Assembly (NCBI GenBank): GCA_030522415.1
Contig: CM060113.1
Location: 5,765,467 to 5,829,466, forward strand
Reading direction: 5' to 3'
Source: Channallabes apus
Lineage: Eukaryota > Chordata > Actinopteri > Siluriformes > Clariidae
DNA: 64,000 bases
Shown here: positions 36,301 through 46,473 of the stretch, one piece after another
Layout: every line of letters starts with the position of its first letter
Numbering within the stretch: the first letter of the stretch is position 1
Made by a program: the position numbers and the translations under genes
Notes under the pieces: model-generated
The model's input: the letters and a program-made list of their open reading frames with translations, nothing else
What the model was told of the DNA's origin: nothing
Databases searched by the model: none

Positions 36301-36531
36301 TGAATTTCTGTTTCGTCAGAGTGCTTCGAGCTGATCATGTGGTGCCTAGAGCTCAACCCTGATATGCGCCCGTCTTTCGACGACTTGCTCAGACACGAGT
36401 GGTTCACGCAGGCGGATATCATCAAGCCTAAAGTCGAACGCGAACCCACTCCTGAAGTAGAGCCTCGCGCTCCATGCCCGTGCGCTCCAGGTAGGTCACA
36501 AGTAAACATGTATACACACTTTTGGGTATAG
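30666..36531 (+). CDS. Sec16-like domain fused to Pim-like kinase, unit A
   Basis: Exons: 30666-30732, 30854-30992, 31299-31370, 31472-31586, 31688-31784, 33210-33312, 33418-33573, 33678-33882, 34124-34218, 35394-35444, 35594-35972, 36057-36233, 36320-36490 (or read through to a TAG at 36529-36531). Exons 1-8 match the central domain of Sec16, the COPII scaffold at ER exit sites: [27 protein letters not shown] plus [49 protein letters not shown]. Exons 9-13 are a Pim-type kinase: GKGGFGSV loop, IAIK, hinge [12 protein letters not shown] with the Pim-type proline, [19 protein letters not shown] and [13 protein letters not shown]. All catalytic residues are present. The start exon is not found: the first exon opens in phase 1 after a CAG acceptor. 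A CDS made of kinase only is possible but would ignore eight well-formed exons. Confidence 0.8.
31048..31270 (+). repeat. SINE-like repeat with long GT microsatellite, in unit A intron 2
   Basis: It starts GGGGCACGGTGGCGTAGTGA. A (GT)n tract of about 65 bp replaces part of the head (31085-31151). It keeps GGTTTCCTCC, CCAAAGACATACAGATTGGG and a TGTGTGTGAG tail. Confidence 0.8.
31811..33025 (+). mobile_element. RTE-like LINE, 5'-truncated, inside intron 5 of unit A
   Basis: The RT sequence begins [20 protein letters not shown] and continues with [70 protein letters not shown] and DFKYLGS (to 32500). It then shifts frame into a C-terminal part with [46 protein letters not shown] and [11 protein letters not shown], ending at 33001. 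It is flanked by GT-rich microsatellites. The FADD catalytic box is intact, but one frameshift near 32510 separates the two parts. Confidence 0.85.
33030..33178. repeat. GT-rich microsatellite
   Basis: A tract of about 145 bp of GT, with GCGGGTGT variants, directly follows the RTE-like element in the unit A intron. Confidence 0.9.
34566..35008 (+). repeat. Tc1-derived non-autonomous repeat, copy 1
   Basis: It shares with 43655-44055 and 52604-53131 a block containing AGACCTTCCCTGGAAAGCAA, GGAGACGTTCATTTAGAGTC and CATGGAATTAGAAAGTGATC with the terminal CAAACTTTTGAGCGG. It lies in the intron between unit A exons 9 and 10. Confidence 0.75.
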
Positions 36532-37006
36532 TAATGAGTGAACATTGTAAGATCTTTGACTCGGGGTTCCACCACAGATACGGGAAGAAGATTAGTTTTA
36601 ATGGAAAAATGGAGAAAGAAAGGGATTTTAAGTAGGGAGGAAGGAAAAAAGTGAGGATGTGCACGTGCAGGTCCAGAGGCAGTGCCCAGCTGGAATGTGG
36701 GCAGATTGAGAGTGGCAGATTGGACCGCACATTGGACTGAGCTCAGCCCCCCGCCTCGCTTTTAAAGAGCGGAGGTCTATTTACAATTCTCTCTCTCGCC
36801 AGCCGTGCCGGATTTAGCATGACAAGTGATCGAGATACGTCGATGATGCTTCTGTGACAACATAAAGCCTGAATTTGCTGCAAATCAAAGACCTTTTCCC
36901 GACCTGTTATAACATTGTATTCCCAAAATATAATAGATATCATTTCAAATGAAGTGACAGTTTGAGTCACGTGAAAATGAACACTTACTGAGGTTTTTCA
37001 CTCTAG

Positions 37007-40000
37007 CTAAGGACTTCGTGCAGGTATCTGAAGAAGAGCCTACGTTTCCTGGTCCCCTTATAAGGTAAGACCCTGTTTCTCTTCTACATAATACATAATA
37101 ATCGCAAGCAGTAAACCATATCATCAGGATCTTTCAACAGCTATTCCAACATCTGTTGCAGCAATGAGACGAATCAGGAGGCCCTGATTCGGTTCATCCA
37201 GTGGAAGGCACAGAAATGTCTCGAAAATATCGTTAAATATGATCAGGTGGAGGCTTATTTCTTTTGGCAGATAATGGAATTGTTCTGCCGTCAAAATAAT
37301 AAAGTAAGTGTTATTAAAGTTCATTATGCTCTGTATATTAGTTGTTTATACCTATAATAAAAGATTACCTGAAATATAATAAGTAATAAGATGAGACAAG
37401 GTGAGTCACTAGAAAGAGGCCCCGAATATTCTGTAGAAACTCTCACTATGGAAAAAAAAAAAACACACTAAATACCTTGGTGTATGTGTAACATTACATG
37501 CGATGCATTACATGCGATGCGCTGGAAGTGATCTCCATTTTCTGCCGGACACATTTCAACGTGGGTTGGGAGCACATCGTATATTGGTTCATTCAGATTC
37601 GCTTTATCCTTGTGAGAGACATTACAGAATATTCAGGGCTTCTTTCGAGTGAATCATGCGTTAGTATAAATATTAAATACTTCACCTCTTACTGTACATC
37701 TGTTTAGTGCACGGTCTTCATAACTCATATTTAGATATACAGTACCGCTCGAAAACCTTTAAGAGACGTGTTATTTAACGATATTCCCTTTACAGAAAGT
37801 GATGATGTGTGAATTCGGCAGGATCCTCATCGAGGGCTACAAGTTGATTGTGAAGAATTTAAAAGTGAGTATATAATGCGTCAGTATAAGCGTCTGTATG
37901 AATTTGTTTTGTAATTCTGTACTGCTTGTGCAAGCGCCATTCTGACCTACGTGCCAATTTCCGCTGCAGCAAAAAGGTCCTAAGGAATGGAAGGAGTGGT
38001 GCCTTCGTCTGACGAAGCTTTTATTCTCGTCTGCACCGTCCGAGGAGCAGAGAGAGGCTGTGATTATGTTGGGAGACGATTTCGGTATGAATACAGAGTA
38101 AGAGTAACTTTCTAGACCAAACCTGTCGTGGTTATATATCATGTGGCGTGCATGTAAGTTTGCATCGTGATATTGGTTCTGCTTCTCATCGCAGCCTCTA
38201 GGAAGTTTCTCTACGCAGCGCATATCTGCTACGTGGTGGCAAAAGTGGAGCTGGGGACGCGTAGCCACTTCAAACTGATCGGATGTTATAGGTATTGCAT
38301 GTGTGTGTACATGTGTATGTGTGCGTGATAGCTTGCTACTAAGACGTTACAGTGGGACAAAAAAGTATTTAGTCAGCCACCAATTGTGCAAGTTCTCCCA
38401 CTTAATAAGATGAGCGAGGCCTGTAATTTTCATCTCATCACATTGTAGGATTTTTAAAGAATTAATTGGTAAATTCCTCTGTAAAATAAATATTTGGCCA
38501 AACTCCACTATGGCCAAGACCAAAGAGCTGACAAAGGACACCAGAAACAAAACTGTAGACTTGCACCAGGCTGGGAGACTGAATCTGCAGTCGGTTAGCA
38601 GCTTGGTGTGAAGAAATCAACATTGGGAGCAATTATTAGAAACTGGAAGACATACAGTACAAGATCACTGATAATCTCCCTCGATCTGGGACTCCATGCA
38701 AGATCTCACCCCATGGGGTCAAAAAGATCACAAGAACTGAGAGCAAAAATCCCCGAACCACACACTAGTGAATGACCTGCAGAGAGCTGGGACCAAAGGA
38801 ACAAAGGCTACCATCAGTAACACACTGCGCTGCCAGGGACTCAAATCCTGCAGTACCAGACCTGACCCCCGGCTTAAGCCAGTACATGTCCAGGCCCATC
38901 TGAGGTTTGCTAGAGAGCATTTGGATGATCCAGAAGAGGATCAGGAGAATGACATATGTTCAGATGAAACCAAAATAAAACTCCTTGTATGGAGGAGAAA
39001 GAATGCTGAGTTGCATCCAAAGAACACCATCCCTACTATGAAGCATGGGGGTGGAAACATCATGCTTTGGGGCTGTTTTTCTGCAAAGGGACCAGGACGA
39101 CTGATCCATGTAAAGGAAAGAATGAATGGGGCCATGTATCGTGACATTTTGAGTGAAAACCCCCTCCCATCAGCAAGGGCATTGAAGATGAAACGTGTCT
39201 GGGTCTTTCAGCATGACGATGATCCCAAACACACCACCAGGGCAACGAGGAAATGGCTTCGTAAGAAGCATATCAAGGTCCTGGAGTGGCCTAGCCAGTC
39301 TCCAGATCTCAACCCCATAGAAAACGTTGAGTTCACGGAGTTGAACGTCCGTGTTGGCCAGCTCTAGAGGAGATCTGCATGAGGAATGGGGCAAAATACC
39401 AGCAACAGTGGGTGAAAACCTTGTGAAGACTTGAAGACAAAAAACATTTGACCTCCGTCACTGCTAAGTGTATATAACAAAGTATTGAGATGAAGTATTG
39501 AGAACTTGCACAATTGGTGGCTGACTAAATACTTTTTTGCCCCACTGTATGTTTATTTGCACCAGTGTGCCTTTTGGAGTGAAAGTCCTGGATGAAACCA
39601 TTAAGAGAACCGAGACATATGAATACGTGCTGTGGCTGACGTCAGGGCTGCTCCAGCCAAGCTTCCAGGTAGGAGTTCTTCTTCTTCTTTTCTTTTTCAT
39701 TGGTCAAATGAAAAAATTGTACTAAAATAAAAGTCTCTTTTTTTCTCTCCTAGCACTTCAAGTTGTGTTACACCAACCGGCTGACCCACCTAGAGCAGTC
39801 TGAAAATGATTCATCTAATATCACCAGCCATAAATACTACGAATCCATGGCGAGGGCAGCCATCTCCTTCCCAGACAGATTCAAACAAAGCTTTCTTCAA
39901 CGCCTTATCTCGGTAATTAAGATTCGTAAAAATCCTGAAACGGTTTCTAGGTTTCAAAGGCGAAGTACTGTATATATTTTTCTCCATCACCTGTTTACTT

Positions 40001-42864
40001 TTACTTTGTATGTCTTGTAGGGGTGTAAAGCACTGCAAGACCAGAACGCAGAACCTAAGTGGTTGCTACAGCTTGAGGAGCTGCATAGAACTAACAAACC
40101 AAATGATCATGATAAGGGAGACCTGGGGCGGGACTTTTCATCGCCTATACATGACATGGTTTCTGAAGTTCAGCACAAGATCCCCACTCTCCAGTCTCCT
40201 GGAGTGGAGCAGAACATTCACCCAAAGGGTATGATAGAATCCAGCAAAAACATTTTACTAGTGCTTTACCATGCGCAAAGAAAGGATACTACAGTATAAT
40301 AAGGATGCTGTAATTTAATAGCTGGTGGCACAATGGTGTAGTGGGTAGCACTGTTGCCTTGCACCTCCAGGGTATAGGTTCAATTCTCACCAGTTCTGTA
40401 TGTTCTCCATGTGCTTGGTGGGCTTCCTCCGGGTTCTCCGGTTTCCTCCCACAGTCCAAAGACATGCAGATTAGGTCCAAATTACCCATAGTGTGTGAAT
40501 GCGCACATGAACATTGACCATAGGTCCTACCACGGTTGTAAAAATGGGAATAAATACATCGGTCAACATTGGGCAGCACAAGTCAAACAAGTAATTCCTC
40601 TGGATATTGATCGTGATACTTTTTCATTCTTTATGCAGTTTAAATAACACAAGTGAATGCATGTTTAACAGATGTGCTCTTATCACGGTACTCCCTGGGA
40701 GAGCTCCTGGGGAAGGGAGGCTACGGCTCCGTCTTCTCAGGAATCCGTAAAGCAGATGGGAAGCAGGTAAATATTCTTCCCGACCCCCGTAAACAAAGTG
40801 TATTACATGTGTCCGTGCTTATTCTCTAAGGTGTCAGATCAAAAATAATCATTTAAAAACCCAAACAAACCAGAGACGGGGTATTTTTTTTGTTTGTTTG
40901 TTTGTTTGTTTTTTTAGCAAATGGTCCAATGACCAATAGACTCATGTTGACTTACTGTAAGTAATATAAAAATCTAAAGCAAAAAATCTATTTTTTAAAT
41001 CTTTTGAATTCATTATTCCATTCACGATGAATTGTTTGCTGACGCATAATGATGGTTATAATGGCGGTGGATTTGTAATAATTAAGCAAATTGCTAAATA
41101 ACGAAGGCTTTTGGAACGTTCTAATCATGTCTCGTATTTCGTGACAGGTTGCCATTAAAATTGTTACGAAAAACAAGTACACAGATACCATGACCATTGT
41201 AAGTATACTTATTCATGGTAACATACGTCATTCATAATAGAATACAGGAAGTCAACTGATCTAGCATCAAGACCAAGTGGTTCCATTACTACTCAGTGCA
41301 GTTTAGATGTATTCACAGCAAACCCTATTCTGTCCTAATTTAAGCCCGGAGAGACGCAGGAGATTCCTTTAGAGGTGGCGCTAATGAAGATCGTGTCCAA
41401 GCCACCGCGCTGTAGCAACGTGATAGAGCTGCTGGAGTGGTTCGACTTGAGCAGTCAGTACGTCATGATTCTGGAGCAGCCCGTCCCCTGTCAGGACCTC
41501 TGCGACTTCCTCGACGCTCAGGACGACCGCATGTCCGAGGCGCAGACTCGAGACGTCATGATACAGCTGATTAAAGCGGTTCGTCATTGCTGTAACCGAG
41601 ACGTATTACACCGTGACATCAAGGTCGAGAATATCCTCATCAACACCAAGACCTTGCAAGTCAAACTGATCGATTTTAGCTGTGGGGTTTTGATGAAAGA
41701 CAGCACCGAGGACATATTTTTTGGTAATGTTAATATTTAATATAGAATCAAAGACAATGCAACGGAGAATAGATTGTTTATTTCATTGTGGCGATGATCT
41801 TCTTGTCTTTTACATTTAGCCAGTCCATTCTATACACCTCCCGAGTACACGATTAGTGAAGAGTACCACGGCATTCCCGCTACCGTCTGGAGTCTGGGCA
41901 TTTTCTTGTTTAACCTACTCACTGGATTCTACCCCTTTGAAACAAACGATGTCTTTGAATGTGCATGCTTGGACTTCTCTCCAGATGTTTCTCGAGGTGA
42001 GATGAGACAGAAACATTTTATCTATACGTATAATAAAACTGTAAATTTGATGTGTCTGTACATTAAAGATATTTGTGAAAAAATAATTTTGGGGGGACAT
42101 AAGATGACTAATAGGACACATCAAGATGTTTTTTTGAATTTTCGTCTGTCTGTTTGTCTGTTAGCTTGTGCACGCATCACGTAAAAACTACTGAACTGAT
42201 TTTAATGGGTTTTTACAGGTATATCTGGCTAAGCTTGAGGTAACATATAAGCTTTGTTTTATTGCAATCGACCAACAGGAAGAGAAGATATGCGAATTTG
42301 AAATTTAAATGGCAAAAAATCATTAGTTTATTTCAAAATTCAACAGATGGCGCTGTTCATTTTTTATACAAGCGTATGAGTGTGCAATTGTGTTTTATGA
42401 TGTACTGGTCAGTTAAAATTAAAGTATGTCTGTCGATCTTTGTGTGATAAATATACGATTCCATAATTCCACACAGCTAGTGTATAATAAAGCCGTAAAA
42501 CTCACCCAGCCAAATTACTTTAAAATACTATTTTCAATGTTTATCCTATAGAGTGCATCGAGGTGATCATGTGGTGTCTGGAGCTCTCCCCTGACATGCG
42601 CCCATCTTTCGATGATTTGCTCAGGCATGAGTGGTTTACGGAGGCAGTTTTGGACAAAGAACAGGTCAGACAGCAACGATATAGTAAACGTTATTAATAT
42701 GAGATAAGGCGTGCTGTAATAATAATAGTAATAATAATCTAGATTTTATTATTTGTACTGAATCAGGTTTTAGTTCTGTAGCAGAGACAATATCGTAGTC
42801 TAACTTAACATTTATTCCTCTGTTTGTTTTGCAGATTCCTCCTGAAACTCATGAGATCACCTGA
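37007..42864 (+). CDS. Sec16-like domain fused to Pim-like kinase, unit B, with terminal exon
   Basis: Exons: 37007-37064, 37162-37303, 37796-37864, 37970-38084, 38195-38291, 39566-39668, 39754-39912, 40021-40228, 40672-40766, 41148-41198, 41345-41723, 41820-41996, 42552-42664, 42835-42864 (TGA). Seven exons have exactly the same length as their partners in unit A (115, 97, 103, 95, 51, 379 and 177 bp). Sec16-like part: [74 protein letters not shown]. Kinase: [12 protein letters not shown], hinge [21 protein letters not shown], then LIDFS where LIDFG is usual, TPPEY and [13 protein letters not shown]. The tail is IPPETHEIT. The first exon is phase-compatible with the last exon of unit A. Together the two units encode at least 1206 residues. 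Confidence 0.8.
38350..39547 (+). mobile_element. Tc1-like transposon inserted in intron 5 of unit B
   Basis: The ends are CAGTGGGACAAAAAAGTATT and its inverted copy near 39530-39547, flanked by TA (38348-38349 and 39548-39549). The interior keeps a broken transposase: 38768-39367 includes [45 protein letters not shown] and SPDLNPIEN. Upstream helix-turn-helix sequence is out of frame. The family differs from that at 9941 and 56767. Confidence 0.92.
40320..40530 (+). repeat. SINE copy between exons 8 and 9 of unit B
   Basis: It starts GGTGGCACAATGGTGTAGTG and keeps CTTGCACCTCCAGGG, GTTTCCTCCCACAGTCCAAA and a tail fragment. It is incomplete at the 3' end. Confidence 0.8.
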
Positions 42865-42889
42865 TTACACACATATATTACACGTGTAT

Positions 42890-45093
42890 GGACTTATACA
42901 CCAATCAGCCATAACATTACAACCACTCACAGGTTAACTGTATAACACTGACTATCTTGTAAAAAAGGCATCTGTAAAGGGATGGGATATGGCCAGAGTA
43001 TATTCAAAATGGCTGGACCTTGGGATGTTCCTGTGATGCAGCTTTAAGTACTTAGTACTGCAGAAAAGGTTAATCCTGGCTCTGAAAGAAATGTGTCAAA
43101 GCACAAAGTACATCACAGCTTGCTGCATATTCTGCATTCAGCTGCTGACTGGGCGGAGAGCCCATACTGACCCCTGTCTACCTCTGAAACCAAAGATATC
43201 AGACCACATGTACTATTAATGTTATTAAAAAAGCAATTCATTTATTATAAAGCAGCATAAATACATCCTACCTCAGATGTAAGCCCTGCATGACAGTTGC
43301 ATCTCATCATTTTCTGACCTATAAAGCCTGCCACGGATGCCGTGTGTGAACTCAGATTGGAAGCGCTAAACGAGAAAGAGAGACTGAGATCAACATGACG
43401 AAAGATTCTTCTTAACGGAAATGAATTTCTGTTTCATTGTATCATGAGAAAGGGTTCCCCTGTGAGTTCTCCCTGGGTTCCTCTCCAGGTTTATTCTGAG
43501 ATCGTTTTTCTTGCCACCATCTCCTCCAGCTTATGTTAATGAAGTACAATTTATATATTACATTTCCATTCCGAATTATCTAAATACAAAAATCATGTTA
43601 ACCTGAAACAAATATTTTGTTTTTTTTATTGCTATCATCACAGTTCGGTGCGTAATATATAGTTTCAGTCAAAACTTTGGTCACAAGTTTGGATTCACTT
43701 TCCACATTCTAGGACAATACTGGACTTTTCTAAAACTTCGAAATAACACATATGCATTAAGTAATTAGGTAACAACAAAAACAACAACAGTATGCTGTTA
43801 TTGTAAGCCATGAAGGAAGCTCTGCTGTTCTGGAACGGTTCTTGCAAGAACAGTATTGTGTTATGCAGCATCATGATGAAACATGAAGACCTTCCCAGGA
43901 AACCAAGACCAAATCTGACCTCTGCTGCAGAGGAGAAGATCATTTAGAGTCACCAGCCTCAGAAATCATCAATTAACAAACAGTACCTCAGATTAAAGCA
44001 GTTATGAATGATTTACAGAGCATAAGCAGCAGATATACATCTCAATATCAACTGTTTATTTTAGATGCCTTTTCTTGCTGAAAGTGCTTCTTTGACTGGT
44101 TTTGAATGTGGGTTTTTGGCAGGCAGCTGCTCTCTCCTCGGGACTGGCCTACTTCACCCGTACTGTGACTAATAGTTGAAGCGGAGTGACACATACAGTT
44201 AAATATTCCAGTGCTGTTACCATCTATTAACACCACTTGTGGAATGGCTGTATTCACAACATAATATCATGAATGAGACAGCATGTTGTGGTCTTATTAA
44301 GCTGTGGGACGAGAGATACTGTGTTGTGGACTAATTAAGGTATGGGAACAAATACTGCATAGCCACCAAATACACAAGATCAATTTCAATTTGCCTGTAG
44401 TTTATAAGAGGCTAAATGCTTTTAAGGCATTAAGTCGTGGCTACACAGTATACTATTTTGTTCCCAAGGCAAGTCGTGTCCAGAACATTCTATCCCATGG
44501 TCATGCGGAACAACTCGTTCCCATGCCTTGGTAAGGCATATTTATATATTAGTAAAAAAAGATTTGTAAATGGTTTTATAATCCTTTACACAATAATTTG
44601 CAAAATGTAAAAAAACAAAAAAAAGGTAATAATCCAAATAAAAATAAGTTTACTAAAACCATACATTAAAGACATTGTTGTTGTTGTTATTATTATTATA
44701 GAACCTTGACTGTGAGCTCACAATGAATCTAATTATACTATAGAATTTGATATTTAAAGGCTTTGGAATTATTAATTGTTTTGATATTAAATAGACATTT
44801 TACGTAGGTGAACATTTTAAGTGATGATGATGATGATGATGATGATGATGCATGAAAAAGCAGGAAAACTGTTCAATGCCGAGTCACAGCCCAAACATAT
44901 TAATTATATTTTAAAATATCTCCAGCTATTATGTTTTTCCGTGGCTTATTATAAACAAAAGAAACGAAAAAACTACCTGGATTTTTGTTGTTCAATACAC
45001 ACACTATACACGGTGGCGATGTACAGAATAATACGAACACATAAGCTACATAAGAGCCAGTCTGAGGAGACGCTAGCACCTTCCTGGTGGCGC
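42890..45093. other. Intergenic between the Sec16/Pim-like locus and tRNA-His
   Basis: No gene was recognised. 42899-42940 is an inverted, diverged copy of the repeat end seen near 20545. 43655-44055 is a Tc1-derived repeat. 44821-44850 is a GAT/ATG microsatellite. A possible small inverted-repeat element lies at about 44330-44535 (AAGGTATGGGAAC against GTTCCCATGCCTT). Confidence 0.5.
43655..44055 (+). repeat. Tc1-derived non-autonomous repeat, copy 2
   Basis: It shares GAACAGTATTGTGT, AGACCTTCCCAGGAAACCAA and CAGCCTCAGAAATCATCAAT with the copies at 34566 and 52604. The right end is lost. Confidence 0.7.
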
Positions 45094-45165
45094 GCCGTGA
45101 TCGTATAGTGGTCAGTACTCTGCGTTGTGGCCGCAGCAACCCCGGTTCGAATCCGGGTCACGGCA
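45094..45165 (+). tRNA. tRNA-His (anticodon GTG)
   Basis: The 72-base gene folds as a cloverleaf. Acceptor stem GCCGTGA pairs with TCACGGC, with A as discriminator. The D arm contains GTATAGTGGTCAGTA. The anticodon stem CTGCG/CGCAG encloses the loop TTGTGGC with anticodon GTG at 45127-45129. The T arm is CCCGG-TTCGAAT-CCGGG. A T5 Pol III terminator follows at 45168-45172. It matches the vertebrate tRNA-His sequence closely. The A and B boxes look intact, so it is probably expressed. Confidence 0.96.
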
Positions 45166-45526
45166 TGTTTTTATTTCATGTTCATTAAACATTTTTAATA
45201 GTAATGCAATTACAATACGTCTTGACGAAAATAATAATGTTTAAAAATGTTCGGGTGCTCAATACTTTCTGCTTCTTTTTGACAGAAGAAGTTGTTTTTT
45301 TGTCGCTTGTCATATTTCTGACACGCTGCTTATTTTTAGGTCTCATTTACTTTAAGCCAGGTGAGAGGAAAATATACAGTATTAGGGAAGAAAGAGCTGT
45401 ATATAGAGATCTTTACAACTACTATAATGTAAACGATAACAGGAACAAACTGGTCTTGTTTTAAAAATTGACAAACTGCTGTAGTTAAAAAGCGGAGCAA
45501 AATGTCCGTTGAAGCCGTTGGAAATA

Positions 45527-45622
45527 ACGTCACTTGGCTCGTTTCTGATCCGTGATCGATTATTCGAGCCTGACGTCACTCGATTAGACCTGCCTAGCGT
45601 CACGTGATTAGACTCCGTCAAA
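45527..45622 (+). promoter_or_regulatory. RUFY1 proximal promoter with CRE-like and CLEAR/E-box-like sites
   Basis: A CRE palindrome TGACGTCA lies at 45571-45578, a half-site AACGTCAC near 45527-45532, and GTCACGTGAT at 45599-45608, just 15 bases before the start codon. The last resembles the CLEAR box (GTCACGTGAC) recognised by TFEB/TFE3. There is no TATA box. Function is inferred from motif identity only. Confidence 0.5.
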
Positions 45623-46432
45623 ATGGCGGACAGTGACCATAACAGTGAAGTTCAAAACAATGATGTGAAAGAGGAGAGAAGTGCAGCGGCGGCGGCGGCG
45701 GCAGCGGGGGACCCGGAGAGAGAGCCGGAGGGAGAGAGGAGGGATAAAGCGGCGGAGGGAGAGAGGAGGGATAAAGCGGCGGCGGAGGGAGAGAGGAGGG
45801 ATAAAGCGGCGGCGGAGGGAGAGAGGAGGGATAAAGCGGCGGCGGCGGCGGCGGAGAGCTCGTGGTCGGCGCCTATTTTATCTTTTGCACGAAAAGCGTC
45901 TGAAACTCTGAGCAGCGCCGGATTGCGGAACCCCTTAGTGCCGGGGACAGAGGCTCCAAACCCGGACACCACTGAGACCACACACCCGGGTAGGAACACC
46001 AGGGGGGCAGTTACACACCAGGGGGGCAGTAACAGACAGTCAATATCTTAACAGCAGTGTGTGTGTGGGGGACTTTAGATAACTTGGGCAGGTTTCTGTA
46101 GTGTGTGTGTGTGTGTTAACCTTTTCCTCTTTTCTTTATTTTTATTTCTTATTGTCATAAGATTCATATGAAAAATGACAGGTAACACATTATACACAAA
46201 AAAAAGACAAGTACACACACACACACCCTGTTCAATGTTACTGATCAGCGTGTATCTCTGTTATATCATCCACCATAATTATTATTTCTAAACAGACTAT
46301 AATTGACTAATACCACACAGGATGGAAGAAATGTGTGTGTAGTTCAGATTGCGCCACCTGCAGGATTATAAAGAATGAAGATGTTTTACAGCCTCAAACG
46401 CCTCCACAGTCTCAAAACTCAACCTGGCAGTG

Positions 46433-46473
<41 letters not shown>

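Noticed and set aside
45652..45999. Minus-strand 115-codon frame opposite RUFY1 exon 1
   Set aside because: It is the antisense shadow of a repeat-rich GC coding exon; the plus strand has the start, splice donor and family match.
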